From positions 1 through 64,000 of the forward strand of contig NZ_BMUG01000001.1 in NCBI RefSeq assembly GCF_014650075.1: a stretch of DNA of 64,000 nt, in the 5' to 3' direction. The stretch comes from Streptomyces microflavus. Lineage in GTDB: Bacteria > Actinomycetota > Actinomycetes > Streptomycetales > Streptomycetaceae. This document shows positions 34,401 to 42,034 of this stretch, piece after piece. A model generated the notes under the pieces. It had not been told where the DNA came from, did no database searches, and saw only the letters and a program-made list of their open reading frames with translations. The first letter of the stretch is position 1. Every line of letters starts with the position of its first letter. The translations under genes and the position numbers were made by a program.

Positions 34401-35190
34401 AGTACCCGAAGTCGTCATGCAGACAGGACGCGTCGTACGCCCGCCGCTGCTCCGCGTCCCCGTGCTCGCCCAGGAACGCGCTGACCTGCTCGCACGCGGC
34501 GATCCGGTCCCGTACGCCGGTGACGTCCGTACGCCGCCGGGTGATCGACCCCTCGCGCACCCGCCAGTAGTAGACGTGCTCGTGCAGGACGTCGACGGAC
34601 CCGGCGAGATGGTGGGCGGGGATCATCACCGGGGTGTCCTCGTACAGCTTCCCCTCGGGGAAGGCGAAGGCGTGCGCGTCCCAGAAGGAGCGCCGGAACA
34701 CCTTGTTCCACGCCACCCGGTCGGCGAGCAGGCGAGGGTCCCGGGTGATGTGGGTGCGGGGGCGCGTGGAGGTCAGCCAGCGGTACTGCCACGCCTGCTG
34801 CCGGCCCTGCCCGGTCAGCCGCCACACGTTGCCGGTCACCAGGTCGGAACCGGTCGACTCCAGCGAGGCCACCATCCGCTCGTACGCGTCGTGGACGACG
34901 AAGTCGTCGCTGTCCGCGAACGCCAGGTAGGGGACGGTGGGGGTGGTGTGCCGGACGCCGGTGTTGCGGGCCGCGCTGAGGCCCGCGTTCTTCTGCCGGA
35001 CCAGCCGGAAGCGGTCGTCCCGGGCGGCGAACGCCTCCGCGATCGCCGCGCTGCCGTCCGTCGAGCCGTCGTCGACCATCACCACCTCGATCGCGGCGAG
35101 GGTCTGCTCCGCCACCGACCGCAGGCAGTCCTCAAGGTACTCCTCGACGTTGTGGACGGGGACGACGACGCTGAGGAGGGGTGGCTTCAT
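31459..35190 (-). CDS. GT2 glycosyltransferase - CDP-glycerol phosphotransferase fusion
   Basis: A 1,243-residue bifunctional protein. Residues 1-330: GT2 domain with SVVVPVHNVEEYL, VMVDDGSTDGS and DxD-type FADSDDF. Residues about 360-800: a beta-rich linker with EARWGADGKLRLRGYAYLRN, shared with the fusion gene at 38564. Residues about 860-1,240: TagF-like domain with QTWHGTPLGRFG, VLVRLHP and VTDYAGLMFDFA. Both TagF histidines are present, although the usual TDYSS is TDYAG. Such enzymes add sugars and polyol-phosphate units to wall teichoic-type polymers. The linker contains an 87-bp tandem duplication. It is the first of several TagF-like genes here. Confidence 0.88.
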   Translation of the reverse strand: MKPPLLSVVVPVHNVEEYLEDCLRSVAEQTLAAIEVVMVDDGSTDGSAAIAEAFAARDDRFRLVRQKNAGLSAARNTGVRHTTPTVPYLAFADSDDFVVHDAYERMVASLESTGSDLVTGNVWRLTGQGRQQAWQYRWLTSTRPRTHITRDPRLLADRVAWNKVFRRSFWDAHAFAFPEGKLYEDTPVMIPAHHLAGSVDVLHEHVYYWRVREGSITRRRTDVTGVRDRIAACEQVSAFLGEHGDAEQRRAYDASCLHDDFGYFLDGLPMGGDAYRAAFLEGAGAFVDRAGEGVLEGLPVELRIKWRLVRERQMGELLAVLAFERANGTGVFAVEGPPGRRRAAYPGVRGASARLARTDVPAVARLVEARWGADGKLRLRGYAYLRNLPAGSARQQLKVGMVRAEGGGRGGRAVPVRMVPVRSVSMPEATVNSGQELHGYDHAGFEMVLDPDRLPATADSDGGGGWLVGLVVAARGTVRRVAVRALDAGADQPLVHDLGDGRRAVLDHRGGRLRLRVWRPGAVVEASGGAEGGPLELTGRCFGGPGPVAVLLLREGAEERSFPVECGVGGADAVGGAEAGVGTPGGAGAVGGGRGTPSGADAVGGAEAGVGTPGGAGAVGGGRGTPFTVRIPLDGLAAVPAAPHRAPHEVGAETGARWRTRLLLADGTRVRLPAAPDLPPPACADAAGELVVDLAGLPVADAVERTAEGGVRVRGTCAPAATASGTYAPAAPAPATDAPKASASGVDAPASALPEAAAETRARLVLRHETLHHSAPVAEAAVDRVTGRFSASIAPPLPEGRWALHLDGRPVRVLTSLAAHLPCGDSALALERRNGDRLTVVAGGALPVAERSAYSRRLLRDAHHPARRTTAHLPLLDTVLYAGGDSPRAVHAELVRRGTETEHLWVTGTAPGRTTHVPPGARAVPVHSAAWYEALARSRRIVTDEQLPAWFERRPGQTVVQTWHGTPLGRFGTGLTDTLYADHQHLATLAHRSAQWSVLVSPSRFATPLLRSSLAYEGEVLEAGSPANDVLFPPDRDKAAEEVRRTLGIPEDRRVVLYAPTYRDHLAHPPSASPDPSDRTAPGPYRWDPALDPQALARTLGPGHTVLVRLHPRVTGGVQDGPGVLDVSHHPGAAGLLLIADVLVTDYAGLMFDFALTGRPMLFHTYDLEHYRDTVRGFCLDFETRAPGPLLVTTDEVAQALRSIGALAARHADAYESFRRDYCDLDDGRAAARVADRLLADAL
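33314..33487. repeat. 87-bp tandem duplication inside TagF fusion
   Basis: Two adjacent copies (33314-33400 and 33401-33487) differ at only about one position. Each encodes 29 residues of Gly/Ala/Val-rich linker (contains GGAEAGVGTPGGAGAV). The period is a multiple of three, so the frame is kept. Confidence 0.85.
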
Positions 35191-35290
35191 GTCCTGGTCA
35201 ACAGAGGGCGGGTCCCGTGGTCACCGGCGCTGACCCGAACGGGTGAACGCGGCCCCCCGTCCACCGGGCCCGCGATTACCCTCGGCTGCC

Positions 35291-36547
35291 ATGCCCTCCA
35301 GGCCCACCAGAGCATCCGTGAAGCGGTTCGTCCGTCGGCAGGTCATGCGGGCCGCCTACCGCACCGACCTCCACCGCCCCCTCGACCCGAACCTCGCCGT
35401 CTACGGGGCCTACTGGAACCGGGGCGTCGCCTGCAACCCCGCCGCGATCCACGCCAAGGCCCGCGAACTGGCGCCGGACATCAGGGGGTTGTGGGTCGTC
35501 TCCTCCCGGTACCGCGACCGGATGCCCGCCGGTGTCCCGTACGTCATCGAGGGCTCGCGGCCCTACTGGCGGGCCATGGCCACCGCCACCTACCTGGTCA
35601 ACAACTCCAGCTTCCCGGGCGGCTTCACCAAGCGCCGCGGCCAGCGCTACCTCCAGACCCACCACGGCACCCCGCTCAAGACGATGGGGCTCGACCAGCG
35701 GGCCTACCCCGCCCTGGCCCGGAAGGCGGACTTCGCCAAGATCCTTGCGCACGTGGGGCAGTGGGACTTCAGCCTCTCCGCCAACCCGCACACCACCGAG
35801 GTCTGGGACCGTGTCTACCCGGGCCCGTACGAACGGCTCGACCTCGGCTACCCCCGTAACGACGTCTACTTCACCGCCACCGCCGAGGACATCGCGAAGA
35901 TCCGCGCCGGACTGGGCATCGCCGAAGGACAGACCGCACTCCTCTACGCCCCGACCCACCGCGACTACCGCGAGGGCTTCCTCCCCGATCTCGACCCCGA
36001 GCGCCTCGCCCGCGAACTGGGCCCGGAATACGTGCTCCTGGTGCGTGCCCACTACTTCTACGGGCGTTCCGCCGGAGCCGCGGGCACAGTGGACGGACGG
36101 GTCCTGGACGTCACCGCACACCCCCGGGTCGAAGAACTCTGCCTGGCCGCCGACGCGTTGATCACCGACTACTCGTCCCTGACCTTCGACTACGCCTGCC
36201 TGGACCGCCCCGTCGTCGTCCACGCCCCCGACTGGGCCGCCTACCGGGGAGCGCGCGGAACCTACTTCGACCTGCTCTCCGGCCGGCCCGGCGACACCCC
36301 GGGCCCGGTCACCACCACTTCCGGCGAGCTGGTCGAGGCGTTCCGTACGGGGGAGTGGCGCTCACCCGCTTCGGCCGCGCTGCGCACCGCGTTCCGGGAG
36401 CGGTTCTGCCCGTACGACGACGGGCACGCGGCGGAACGGGTCGTACGGCGGTTCTTCGGCCTCCCGCACTCCGGCCTCCCGCACTCCGGCCTCCCGCACT
36501 CCGGCCTCCCGCACTCCGGCCTCCCGCGCTCCGGCCTCCCGCACTGA
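35291..36547 (+). CDS. CDP-glycerol:poly(glycerophosphate)-type phosphotransferase, stand-alone
   Basis: A 418-residue TagF-like protein without a GT2 domain. It transfers a polyol-phosphate from a CDP donor to a growing polymer. Conserved elements: LVNNSSFPGGF, QTHHGTPLKTMG with His125, LYAPTHRDY, LVRAHYF with His254, ITDYSSLTFDYACLDRP and CPYDDGHAAERVV. The C-terminus is six near-perfect copies of the pentapeptide GLPHS encoded by a 15-bp repeat, outside the catalytic domain. The ATG at 35291 is chosen over 35243 because the family similarity begins soon after it. It is divergent from the fusion gene at 31459 with a 100-nt gap. Confidence 0.9.
   Translation: MPSRPTRASVKRFVRRQVMRAAYRTDLHRPLDPNLAVYGAYWNRGVACNPAAIHAKARELAPDIRGLWVVSSRYRDRMPAGVPYVIEGSRPYWRAMATATYLVNNSSFPGGFTKRRGQRYLQTHHGTPLKTMGLDQRAYPALARKADFAKILAHVGQWDFSLSANPHTTEVWDRVYPGPYERLDLGYPRNDVYFTATAEDIAKIRAGLGIAEGQTALLYAPTHRDYREGFLPDLDPERLARELGPEYVLLVRAHYFYGRSAGAAGTVDGRVLDVTAHPRVEELCLAADALITDYSSLTFDYACLDRPVVVHAPDWAAYRGARGTYFDLLSGRPGDTPGPVTTTSGELVEAFRTGEWRSPASAALRTAFRERFCPYDDGHAAERVVRRFFGLPHSGLPHSGLPHSGLPHSGLPRSGLPH
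36458..36546 (+). repeat. 15-bp tandem repeat, six copies
   Basis: Unit GGCCTCCCGCACTCC is repeated nearly six times at the very 3' end of the phosphotransferase gene, with one variant copy (GCGCTCC). It encodes (GLPHS)n and includes the stop codon at its end. Copy number changes of one unit would keep the frame. Confidence 0.9.
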
Positions 36548-36654
36548 CGTCCGCCACCCGAATGGCTCAGGCCCCGCGACTCCGTGCGCTCCCTCTGCCC
36601 CGCCCGGTCGTTGATTCCAACAGCTCGCGCACACCGCCAGGTTGGGAGACGTCC

Positions 36655-37419
36655 ATGCACCGGTCCGCCTACGAGCAGATGGAACTCTGCATCCGGGAGT
36701 ATCTGCCTGCCGAAGGGCCCGCGTCCGGCACCTACCGGGTCGTCGACCTCGGCTCCCGTATCTCCGGCAAGCAGACCCGCACCCACCGGGCGCTCCTCGC
36801 CAAGCACCCCATCGACTACTTCGGCGTCGATGTGCAGGACGGGCCCAACGTGGACGCGGTGATGAAGAAGCCGTACCGCATCCCCGCCCGCTCCAACAGC
36901 GCCGATGTCGTGCTCTCCGGGCAGGCGTTCGAGCACATCCCGTTCTTCTGGGCCTCCATGCTGGAGATCGCCCGGGTTCTGAAGCCGGGCGGCCACGCCT
37001 TCATCACCGCGCCCTCGCGCGGCCATGTCCACGATGCGCAGGACTGCTGGCGCTACTACCCGGACGGGTTCCGGGCGCTGGCCGCCCACTCCCGGCTCGA
37101 ACTCCGCGAGGCCTACACGGACTTCCCGCCGCAGAAGGGCATCTGGCACGACTACCGGGCCATCGACAGGAAGGCCGCCTACTGGGGCGACTCGGTGGGG
37201 GTGTTCCGCAAGCCGCAGGGCTATCCCCGGCTGACGATGTTCGCCGTACGGGAGCTGGCGGTGTGGTGGGCGAACCGGGTCGGTGGCGTGGACGGTGTCC
37301 CGCTGCCCCCTCCGCTCGACGGCCGGGAACAGTGCGGGCGCCCGAAGTCCGTGCCCGCGCAGACGTCGGAGCCGGCGCCCGCACTCGAACAGAATCCGCC
37401 CCGATCAATGGCAGGTTGA
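36655..37419 (+). CDS. class I SAM-dependent methyltransferase
   Basis: A 254-residue protein. Motif I is VVDLGSRISGKQTRTHRALL (about residue 28), an acidic residue at the end of strand 2 is in DYFGVDVQDG, motif II/III region is ADVVLSGQAFEHI and LKPGGHAFITAPS, all typical of the Methyltransf_11/25 groups. GGGAG lies 9 nt before the ATG. The last 40 residues are Pro-rich. It follows the stand-alone phosphotransferase and probably methylates a sugar or capping group of the polymer; the acceptor is not identifiable. Confidence 0.85.
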   Translation: MHRSAYEQMELCIREYLPAEGPASGTYRVVDLGSRISGKQTRTHRALLAKHPIDYFGVDVQDGPNVDAVMKKPYRIPARSNSADVVLSGQAFEHIPFFWASMLEIARVLKPGGHAFITAPSRGHVHDAQDCWRYYPDGFRALAAHSRLELREAYTDFPPQKGIWHDYRAIDRKAAYWGDSVGVFRKPQGYPRLTMFAVRELAVWWANRVGGVDGVPLPPPLDGREQCGRPKSVPAQTSEPAPALEQNPPRSMAG

Positions 37420-37463
37420 CGAAAAGTGACATGCGCCACAAACCGCGCGTACTGTCCCGGTCC

Positions 37464-38345
37464 ATGGCTTGGCGCAACGCCGTCAACGGCGTCCTTCAGC
37501 AGCTCACCGGATACCAGCTCAGGCGCGTGACGGTGCCCGCCGCCCGCACGGCCCCGGCCGAATCCCTCGCGGCCTCGACCCCGGCCCCGGCGCCCCCGAA
37601 GCCGGAAGCCGAGGAGGGGCAGGCGAAGAAGCCGGAGACGAAGAAGTCCCCGGCGAAGAAGCCCTCCCCGGCCTTCCCGGAGGACTACGACGACGAGGCC
37701 AGGGACATCATCCGGGCGGTCAAGCCCTACTCGATGACCTCGCCGGAGCGCCTCAACGCCTTCATCCTCGCCACCCGTTACATCGCCCGGCACAACATCC
37801 CCGGTGACATCGTCGAGTGCGGCGTCTGGCGCGGCGGCTCCATGCAGGCCTGCGCCCGGACCCTGCTCTCCGTCGGGGAGACCGAGCGCGAGCTGTACCT
37901 CTTCGACACGTACGAGGGCATGACCGAGCCCACCGCCGAGGACCTGCGGCGCGACGGCCGCCCGGCGCAGGAGCTGCTGGACGCCCAGGGCAAGGACCGG
38001 CCGATCTGGGCGGTCGCCTCGCTGGACGACGTAAAGGCGGGCTTCGAGAACGTCCCGTACCCGAAGGAGCGCGTCCACTACGTGCAGGGCCGGGTCGAGG
38101 ACACGGTCCCCGGGCAGGCGCCCGAGCAGATCTCGATCCTGCGCCTGGACACCGACTGGTACGCCTCCACCAAGCACGAGCTGGAGCACCTGTACTCCCG
38201 GCTGGTCAGCGGCGGTGTGCTGCTGATCGACGACTACGGCTACTGGCAGGGATCGCGCCAGGCCGTGGACGAGTTCCTCGACAAGACCGGCGAGCGGCTG
38301 TTGCTGCTGCGCATGGACGAGGGCCGCATCGCCGTCAAGCCCTGA
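37464..38345 (+). CDS. TylF/MycF family sugar O-methyltransferase
   Basis: About 293 residues from the ATG at 37464 (MAWRNAVNGVLQQLTGYQLRR). An N-terminal region of about 75 residues is rich in Ala, Pro and Lys. The catalytic domain has GDIVECGVWRGGSMQACARTL, LFDTYEGMTEPT, SILRLDTDWYASTKHELEHL and LLIDDYGYWQG. The acidic pairs in the last two resemble the Mg2+-binding residues of TylF/MycF macrolide-sugar O-methyltransferases. Here it is more likely to methylate a sugar of a cell-surface polymer. An ATG at 37431 (MRHKPRV) is an alternative start adding 11 residues. Confidence 0.85.
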   Translation: MAWRNAVNGVLQQLTGYQLRRVTVPAARTAPAESLAASTPAPAPPKPEAEEGQAKKPETKKSPAKKPSPAFPEDYDDEARDIIRAVKPYSMTSPERLNAFILATRYIARHNIPGDIVECGVWRGGSMQACARTLLSVGETERELYLFDTYEGMTEPTAEDLRRDGRPAQELLDAQGKDRPIWAVASLDDVKAGFENVPYPKERVHYVQGRVEDTVPGQAPEQISILRLDTDWYASTKHELEHLYSRLVSGGVLLIDDYGYWQGSRQAVDEFLDKTGERLLLLRMDEGRIAVKP

Positions 38346-38363
38346 TCCGCCGGACCCCACCCA

Positions 38364-38392
38364 AGCCCCGTGCCCCTCCCCGGTACGGGGCT
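38364..38392 (+). terminator. hairpin after TylF-like gene
   Basis: AGCCCCGT (38364-38371) and ACGGGGCT (38385-38392) form an 8-bp stem with a 13-nt loop, 18 nt beyond the stop. It separates the methyltransferase genes from the next fusion gene operon. Confidence 0.5.
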
Positions 38393-38563
38393 CGGCCGTG
38401 TCACCGGCGCGCCCCCGTACGCGTGACTCCGCCCCCCTCCGTCACCCGAATGGCTTCCCTCGGGTGACCGGGCCCGGGGGTGCGGGTTGTACACCGTGGC
38501 CCCCTCATCCCCCTTGATGGTCATCCCCCCGATGTCGTCCGCCCGGAAGGATCGTGCGCTGCG

Positions 38564-41500
38564 ATGGCACCCCGTCTCACCGTCGTCGTCCCCCTCTACA
38601 ACGTCGAGGAGTACCTCGGTGTCTGCTTGACCTCGCTCGCCGAACAGACCATGGCGGACCTGGAGGTCGTCCTCGTGGACGACGGCTCCACGGACAACGG
38701 GCCTGTTCTGGCTCAGGAGTTCGTGGACCGCGACCCTCGTTTCCGGCTGATCCGGCAGGAGAACGCCGGTCTGGGCGCGGCCCGTAACGCCGGAGTCCGT
38801 GAGGCGGACCCCGCTGCGGAGTTCCTCACGTTCGTCGACAGCGACGACGTCGTCCCGCCCGGTGCATACGAACGGATGCTCGCCGAACTCGACGGCTCCG
38901 GCTCCGACTTCGCGACCGGCAACGTGCTCCGGCTGCGGGCGAACGGGGCGCTGGAGCAGTCCCCGATGTTCCGCAAGCCGATGGAGAAGGCCCGGCCGGC
39001 CACCCACGTCACCCGGGACTGGATCCTGCTCGGCGACCGCATCGCCTGCAACAAGGTGTTCCGCCGCACCTTCTGGGATGAGCACTCCTTCTCCTTCCCG
39101 ACGGGCGTGCTGTACGAGGACATCGCCGTCGTCCTGCCCGCCCACTTCCTGGCCCGCTCGGTGGACGTGGTCGAGGAGCCCGTCTACCACTGGCGCGACC
39201 GGGACGGCTCGATCACCACCCGGCGGGCCGTCCCCCAGGGCATCCGCGACCGGGTCACCGCCGTCACCACCGTCAGCGACTTCCTCGCCGGCCGGGAGGG
39301 AATGGCCGAGGCCAAGCGGCGCTACGACGCGCACGCGCTCTCCGGCGACCTGTGGCTGTTCATCGAGGCCCTGCCCGGCGGTGACGAGGAGTTCCACGAG
39401 GCCTTCCTCGACCACGCGGGGGTTTTCGCCGCCACCGTCGCCCCCGAGGTCTTCGCCGGTCTGCCGCTGGACCTGCGGGTCAAGTGGCAGCTCATCCGGG
39501 AGCGCCGGATCGCCGAACTCCTCGCGCTGCTCGGCGAGGAGAAGAGCGACCGGGCCGCCTTCCACGTACGCGGCCTCCTCCGCCCCCGTGCCCACCACCC
39601 CGCAGTCCGCGACCCGCTGCCGCCCGCCGCCACCGCGCTCACCCCCGCCGACCTCCCCGTCCACGCCCACCTCACCGAGGCCGTGTGGCGGGACGGGCTG
39701 CTGCGGCTGACCGGGTACGCCTACGTACGCAACGCGCCGGGCTGGCCCCCGCGGCTGGGCTGGCTGCGGTCCGGGAAGCGGCTGGTCCCGCTGCGCCTGC
39801 GACCCACCGGCGGCTCCGGCCGCGACGAGGCCACCGCCCGCTCGGGGCGCTCCCTGCACCGCTACGCGCGCGCCGGGTTCGAGGCGGTCGTCGACCCGCG
39901 CGCGATCGCTGCCCGGGGCAAGGGGCCTCGTACGACCTGGAAGCTGGAGTCGCTCCTGTTCGGCGCGGGGCGGGTCCGCCGGGGCCCGATGCGGCTCACC
40001 GGAACCCCGGCCCCGCCCGCCGTCCTGTACACCGACGAGCGGACCCGGGTCGTCCCCGTCCTGTCCGGCAACAAGCTGGAGCTGCGCACCGAACGCGTCC
40101 CCGCCGTCCTCACCGGCCACTCGGCCGCCGACGACTCCCTCCACCTGGACGTGAAGGTCCTGGACGACGACGGGCCCGTCGCGCTGCGGCTGACCGAGTG
40201 GCGCACCAAGGACACGCAGGAGTTCGCCCTGCGCGGCTCCCTCGGGTCCCGCGCCGCCGATATCCCGCTGAGTGCCTTCCGGGGCAAGGACGAGATCTGG
40301 GGCGTACAACTGGTCGGCGGGAGGGGACGGTTGACTGTTGCCGCCCCGGCCGATGCCGAAAACGGCCGCTATCCGCTGCCCGGTGGCCGCGAACTGTACG
40401 TGGGCCCCAACCCGTCCGGCGATGTCGTCCTCACCGACCGGGCCGTGCAGCCCGTCATCACCTCCGTGGCGTGGTCCGAGGGCGGGGAGCTGGTACTCGA
40501 AGGCGCCTTCCCGGAGCCGTCCGGCGTCATCGGCGAGCTGGTGGCGCGGCACAGCGGCCACCACGAAGAGGCCGTCATCGCCGTGGAGTTGGGGGAGGGA
40601 GGCGTCTTCCGGGCCGTGGTCGACCCCGCTGCCGTCGACGGGCCGGGCGGGCCGCTGCCGCTCGCCGAGGGGCGCTGGTACCTCTTCCTGCGCGAGCCGG
40701 GCGAGCGCGACCCCGACGCGTACCGGCCACTGCGTCTGACCACCCCGCTCCACGCCGGACTCCCCCTCCAACGTGAGGCGGAGGGGCGGCCCTTCACCCT
40801 TCAGCGCCGCCACCACGACCGGCTCGTCCTTGAGTCGGGCAGCGTCCTGCCCGTCACCGAGCAGGGTCCGTACGGGCAGCGGATCCAGCGCGAGCGGTAC
40901 GCCGGACTCCGCGCCACCGACCGCGACCACCTGCGCCCGGCCGTCCTCTACGCCAGCTACGACGGCCGCCAGTACTCCGACTCGCCCCGCGCGATCCACC
41001 GCGAACTGGCCTCCCGGGCACCGGAGATCGAGCACCTCTGGGTGGTCCGCGACCAGCAGGCGGCCGTGCCCGAAGGGGTCCGGGCCATCGCCCTGCACAG
41101 CGCCGAGTGGTACGAGGCGCTCGCCCGGAGCCGCTGGGTCGTCACCAACACCCATCTGCCCCAGTGGTTCGAGCGGGCCGAGGGGCAGTGCGTCGTCCAG
41201 ACCTGGCACGGCACCCCCCTCAAGCGCATCGGCCGCGACCTCGCGGGCACCCCGCACGCCGACGCCGCCTACATGGCCTCCATGGAGCGCCGGTCCGCAC
41301 AGTGGAGCGTGCTGGTCTCCCCGAACAGCTTCTCCACGCCCGTCCTGCGCCGCGCCTTCGGCTACTCGGGCGAGGTGCTGGAGTGCGGCTACCCGCGCAA
41401 CGACCTGCTGTACGCGCCCGACCGGGCGAAGATCGCCACCGCCGTACGGGAGCGGCTCGCGATCCCCGAGGGGCGGCGCGTCGTCCTGTACGCCCCGACC

Positions 41501-42034
41501 TGGCGCGAGGACCGGCCCCGGCATGGCGGACGGTACGAACTCGACCTCCAACTCGACCTGGACCAGGCCCGCGAGGCCCTCGGTGAGGACCATGTGCTCC
41601 TGGTCCGCCGCCACTACCTCGTCGGCGGCAGCGTCCCCGGCACCGACTTCGTCCGGGACGTCTCGCGCCACCCGGACGTCTCCGAACTGCTGCTGATCAG
41701 CGATGTCCTGGTCACCGACTACTCCTCGATCATGTTCGACTTCGCGCAGACCGGCCGCCCGATGCTCTTCCACACCTACGACCTGGCGCACTACCGGGAC
41801 ACCCTGCGGGGCTTCTGCTTCGACTTCGAGCACCGCGCCCCCGGCCCTCTGATCCCCGGCTCCGCAGAGGTCGTGGCCGCCCTGCGCGACCCGGAGGCCG
41901 CCGTCGCCGGGCACCGGGAGGCGTACGAGCGGTTCCGCGAGGCGTTCTGCGATCTCGACGACGGGAGCGCGGCCGCGCAGGTCGTCGACCGCATGCTCAA
42001 GGACGGCTCCGGGCAGCGGGAGGCGCAGGCATGA
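38564..42034 (+). CDS. GT2 glycosyltransferase - CDP-glycerol phosphotransferase fusion
   Basis: A 1,156-residue bifunctional enzyme, closely resembling the 31459-35190 protein in domain order. Residues 1-330: GT2 domain with VVVPLYNVEEYL, LVDDGSTDNG and FVDSDDV. Middle region: beta-rich, with EAVWRDGLLRLTGYAYVRN. Residues about 800-1,150: TagF-like domain with QTWHGTPLKRIG (His882), LVRRHYLVG (His1017), VTDYSSIMFDFAQTGRP. All catalytic-type residues are present in both halves. It is first in a three-gene operon; its stop overlaps the ATG of the next gene by 4 nt. The ATG at 38564 is chosen because the GT2 domain begins there. Confidence 0.9.
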   Translation: MAPRLTVVVPLYNVEEYLGVCLTSLAEQTMADLEVVLVDDGSTDNGPVLAQEFVDRDPRFRLIRQENAGLGAARNAGVREADPAAEFLTFVDSDDVVPPGAYERMLAELDGSGSDFATGNVLRLRANGALEQSPMFRKPMEKARPATHVTRDWILLGDRIACNKVFRRTFWDEHSFSFPTGVLYEDIAVVLPAHFLARSVDVVEEPVYHWRDRDGSITTRRAVPQGIRDRVTAVTTVSDFLAGREGMAEAKRRYDAHALSGDLWLFIEALPGGDEEFHEAFLDHAGVFAATVAPEVFAGLPLDLRVKWQLIRERRIAELLALLGEEKSDRAAFHVRGLLRPRAHHPAVRDPLPPAATALTPADLPVHAHLTEAVWRDGLLRLTGYAYVRNAPGWPPRLGWLRSGKRLVPLRLRPTGGSGRDEATARSGRSLHRYARAGFEAVVDPRAIAARGKGPRTTWKLESLLFGAGRVRRGPMRLTGTPAPPAVLYTDERTRVVPVLSGNKLELRTERVPAVLTGHSAADDSLHLDVKVLDDDGPVALRLTEWRTKDTQEFALRGSLGSRAADIPLSAFRGKDEIWGVQLVGGRGRLTVAAPADAENGRYPLPGGRELYVGPNPSGDVVLTDRAVQPVITSVAWSEGGELVLEGAFPEPSGVIGELVARHSGHHEEAVIAVELGEGGVFRAVVDPAAVDGPGGPLPLAEGRWYLFLREPGERDPDAYRPLRLTTPLHAGLPLQREAEGRPFTLQRRHHDRLVLESGSVLPVTEQGPYGQRIQRERYAGLRATDRDHLRPAVLYASYDGRQYSDSPRAIHRELASRAPEIEHLWVVRDQQAAVPEGVRAIALHSAEWYEALARSRWVVTNTHLPQWFERAEGQCVVQTWHGTPLKRIGRDLAGTPHADAAYMASMERRSAQWSVLVSPNSFSTPVLRRAFGYSGEVLECGYPRNDLLYAPDRAKIATAVRERLAIPEGRRVVLYAPTWREDRPRHGGRYELDLQLDLDQAREALGEDHVLLVRRHYLVGGSVPGTDFVRDVSRHPDVSELLLISDVLVTDYSSIMFDFAQTGRPMLFHTYDLAHYRDTLRGFCFDFEHRAPGPLIPGSAEVVAALRDPEAAVAGHREAYERFREAFCDLDDGSAAAQVVDRMLKDGSGQREAQA

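Noticed and set aside
36458..36546. 15-bp repeats considered as an origin iteron or regulator site.
   Set aside because: They are translated, in frame and end at the stop codon of the phosphotransferase gene; no replication gene is near.
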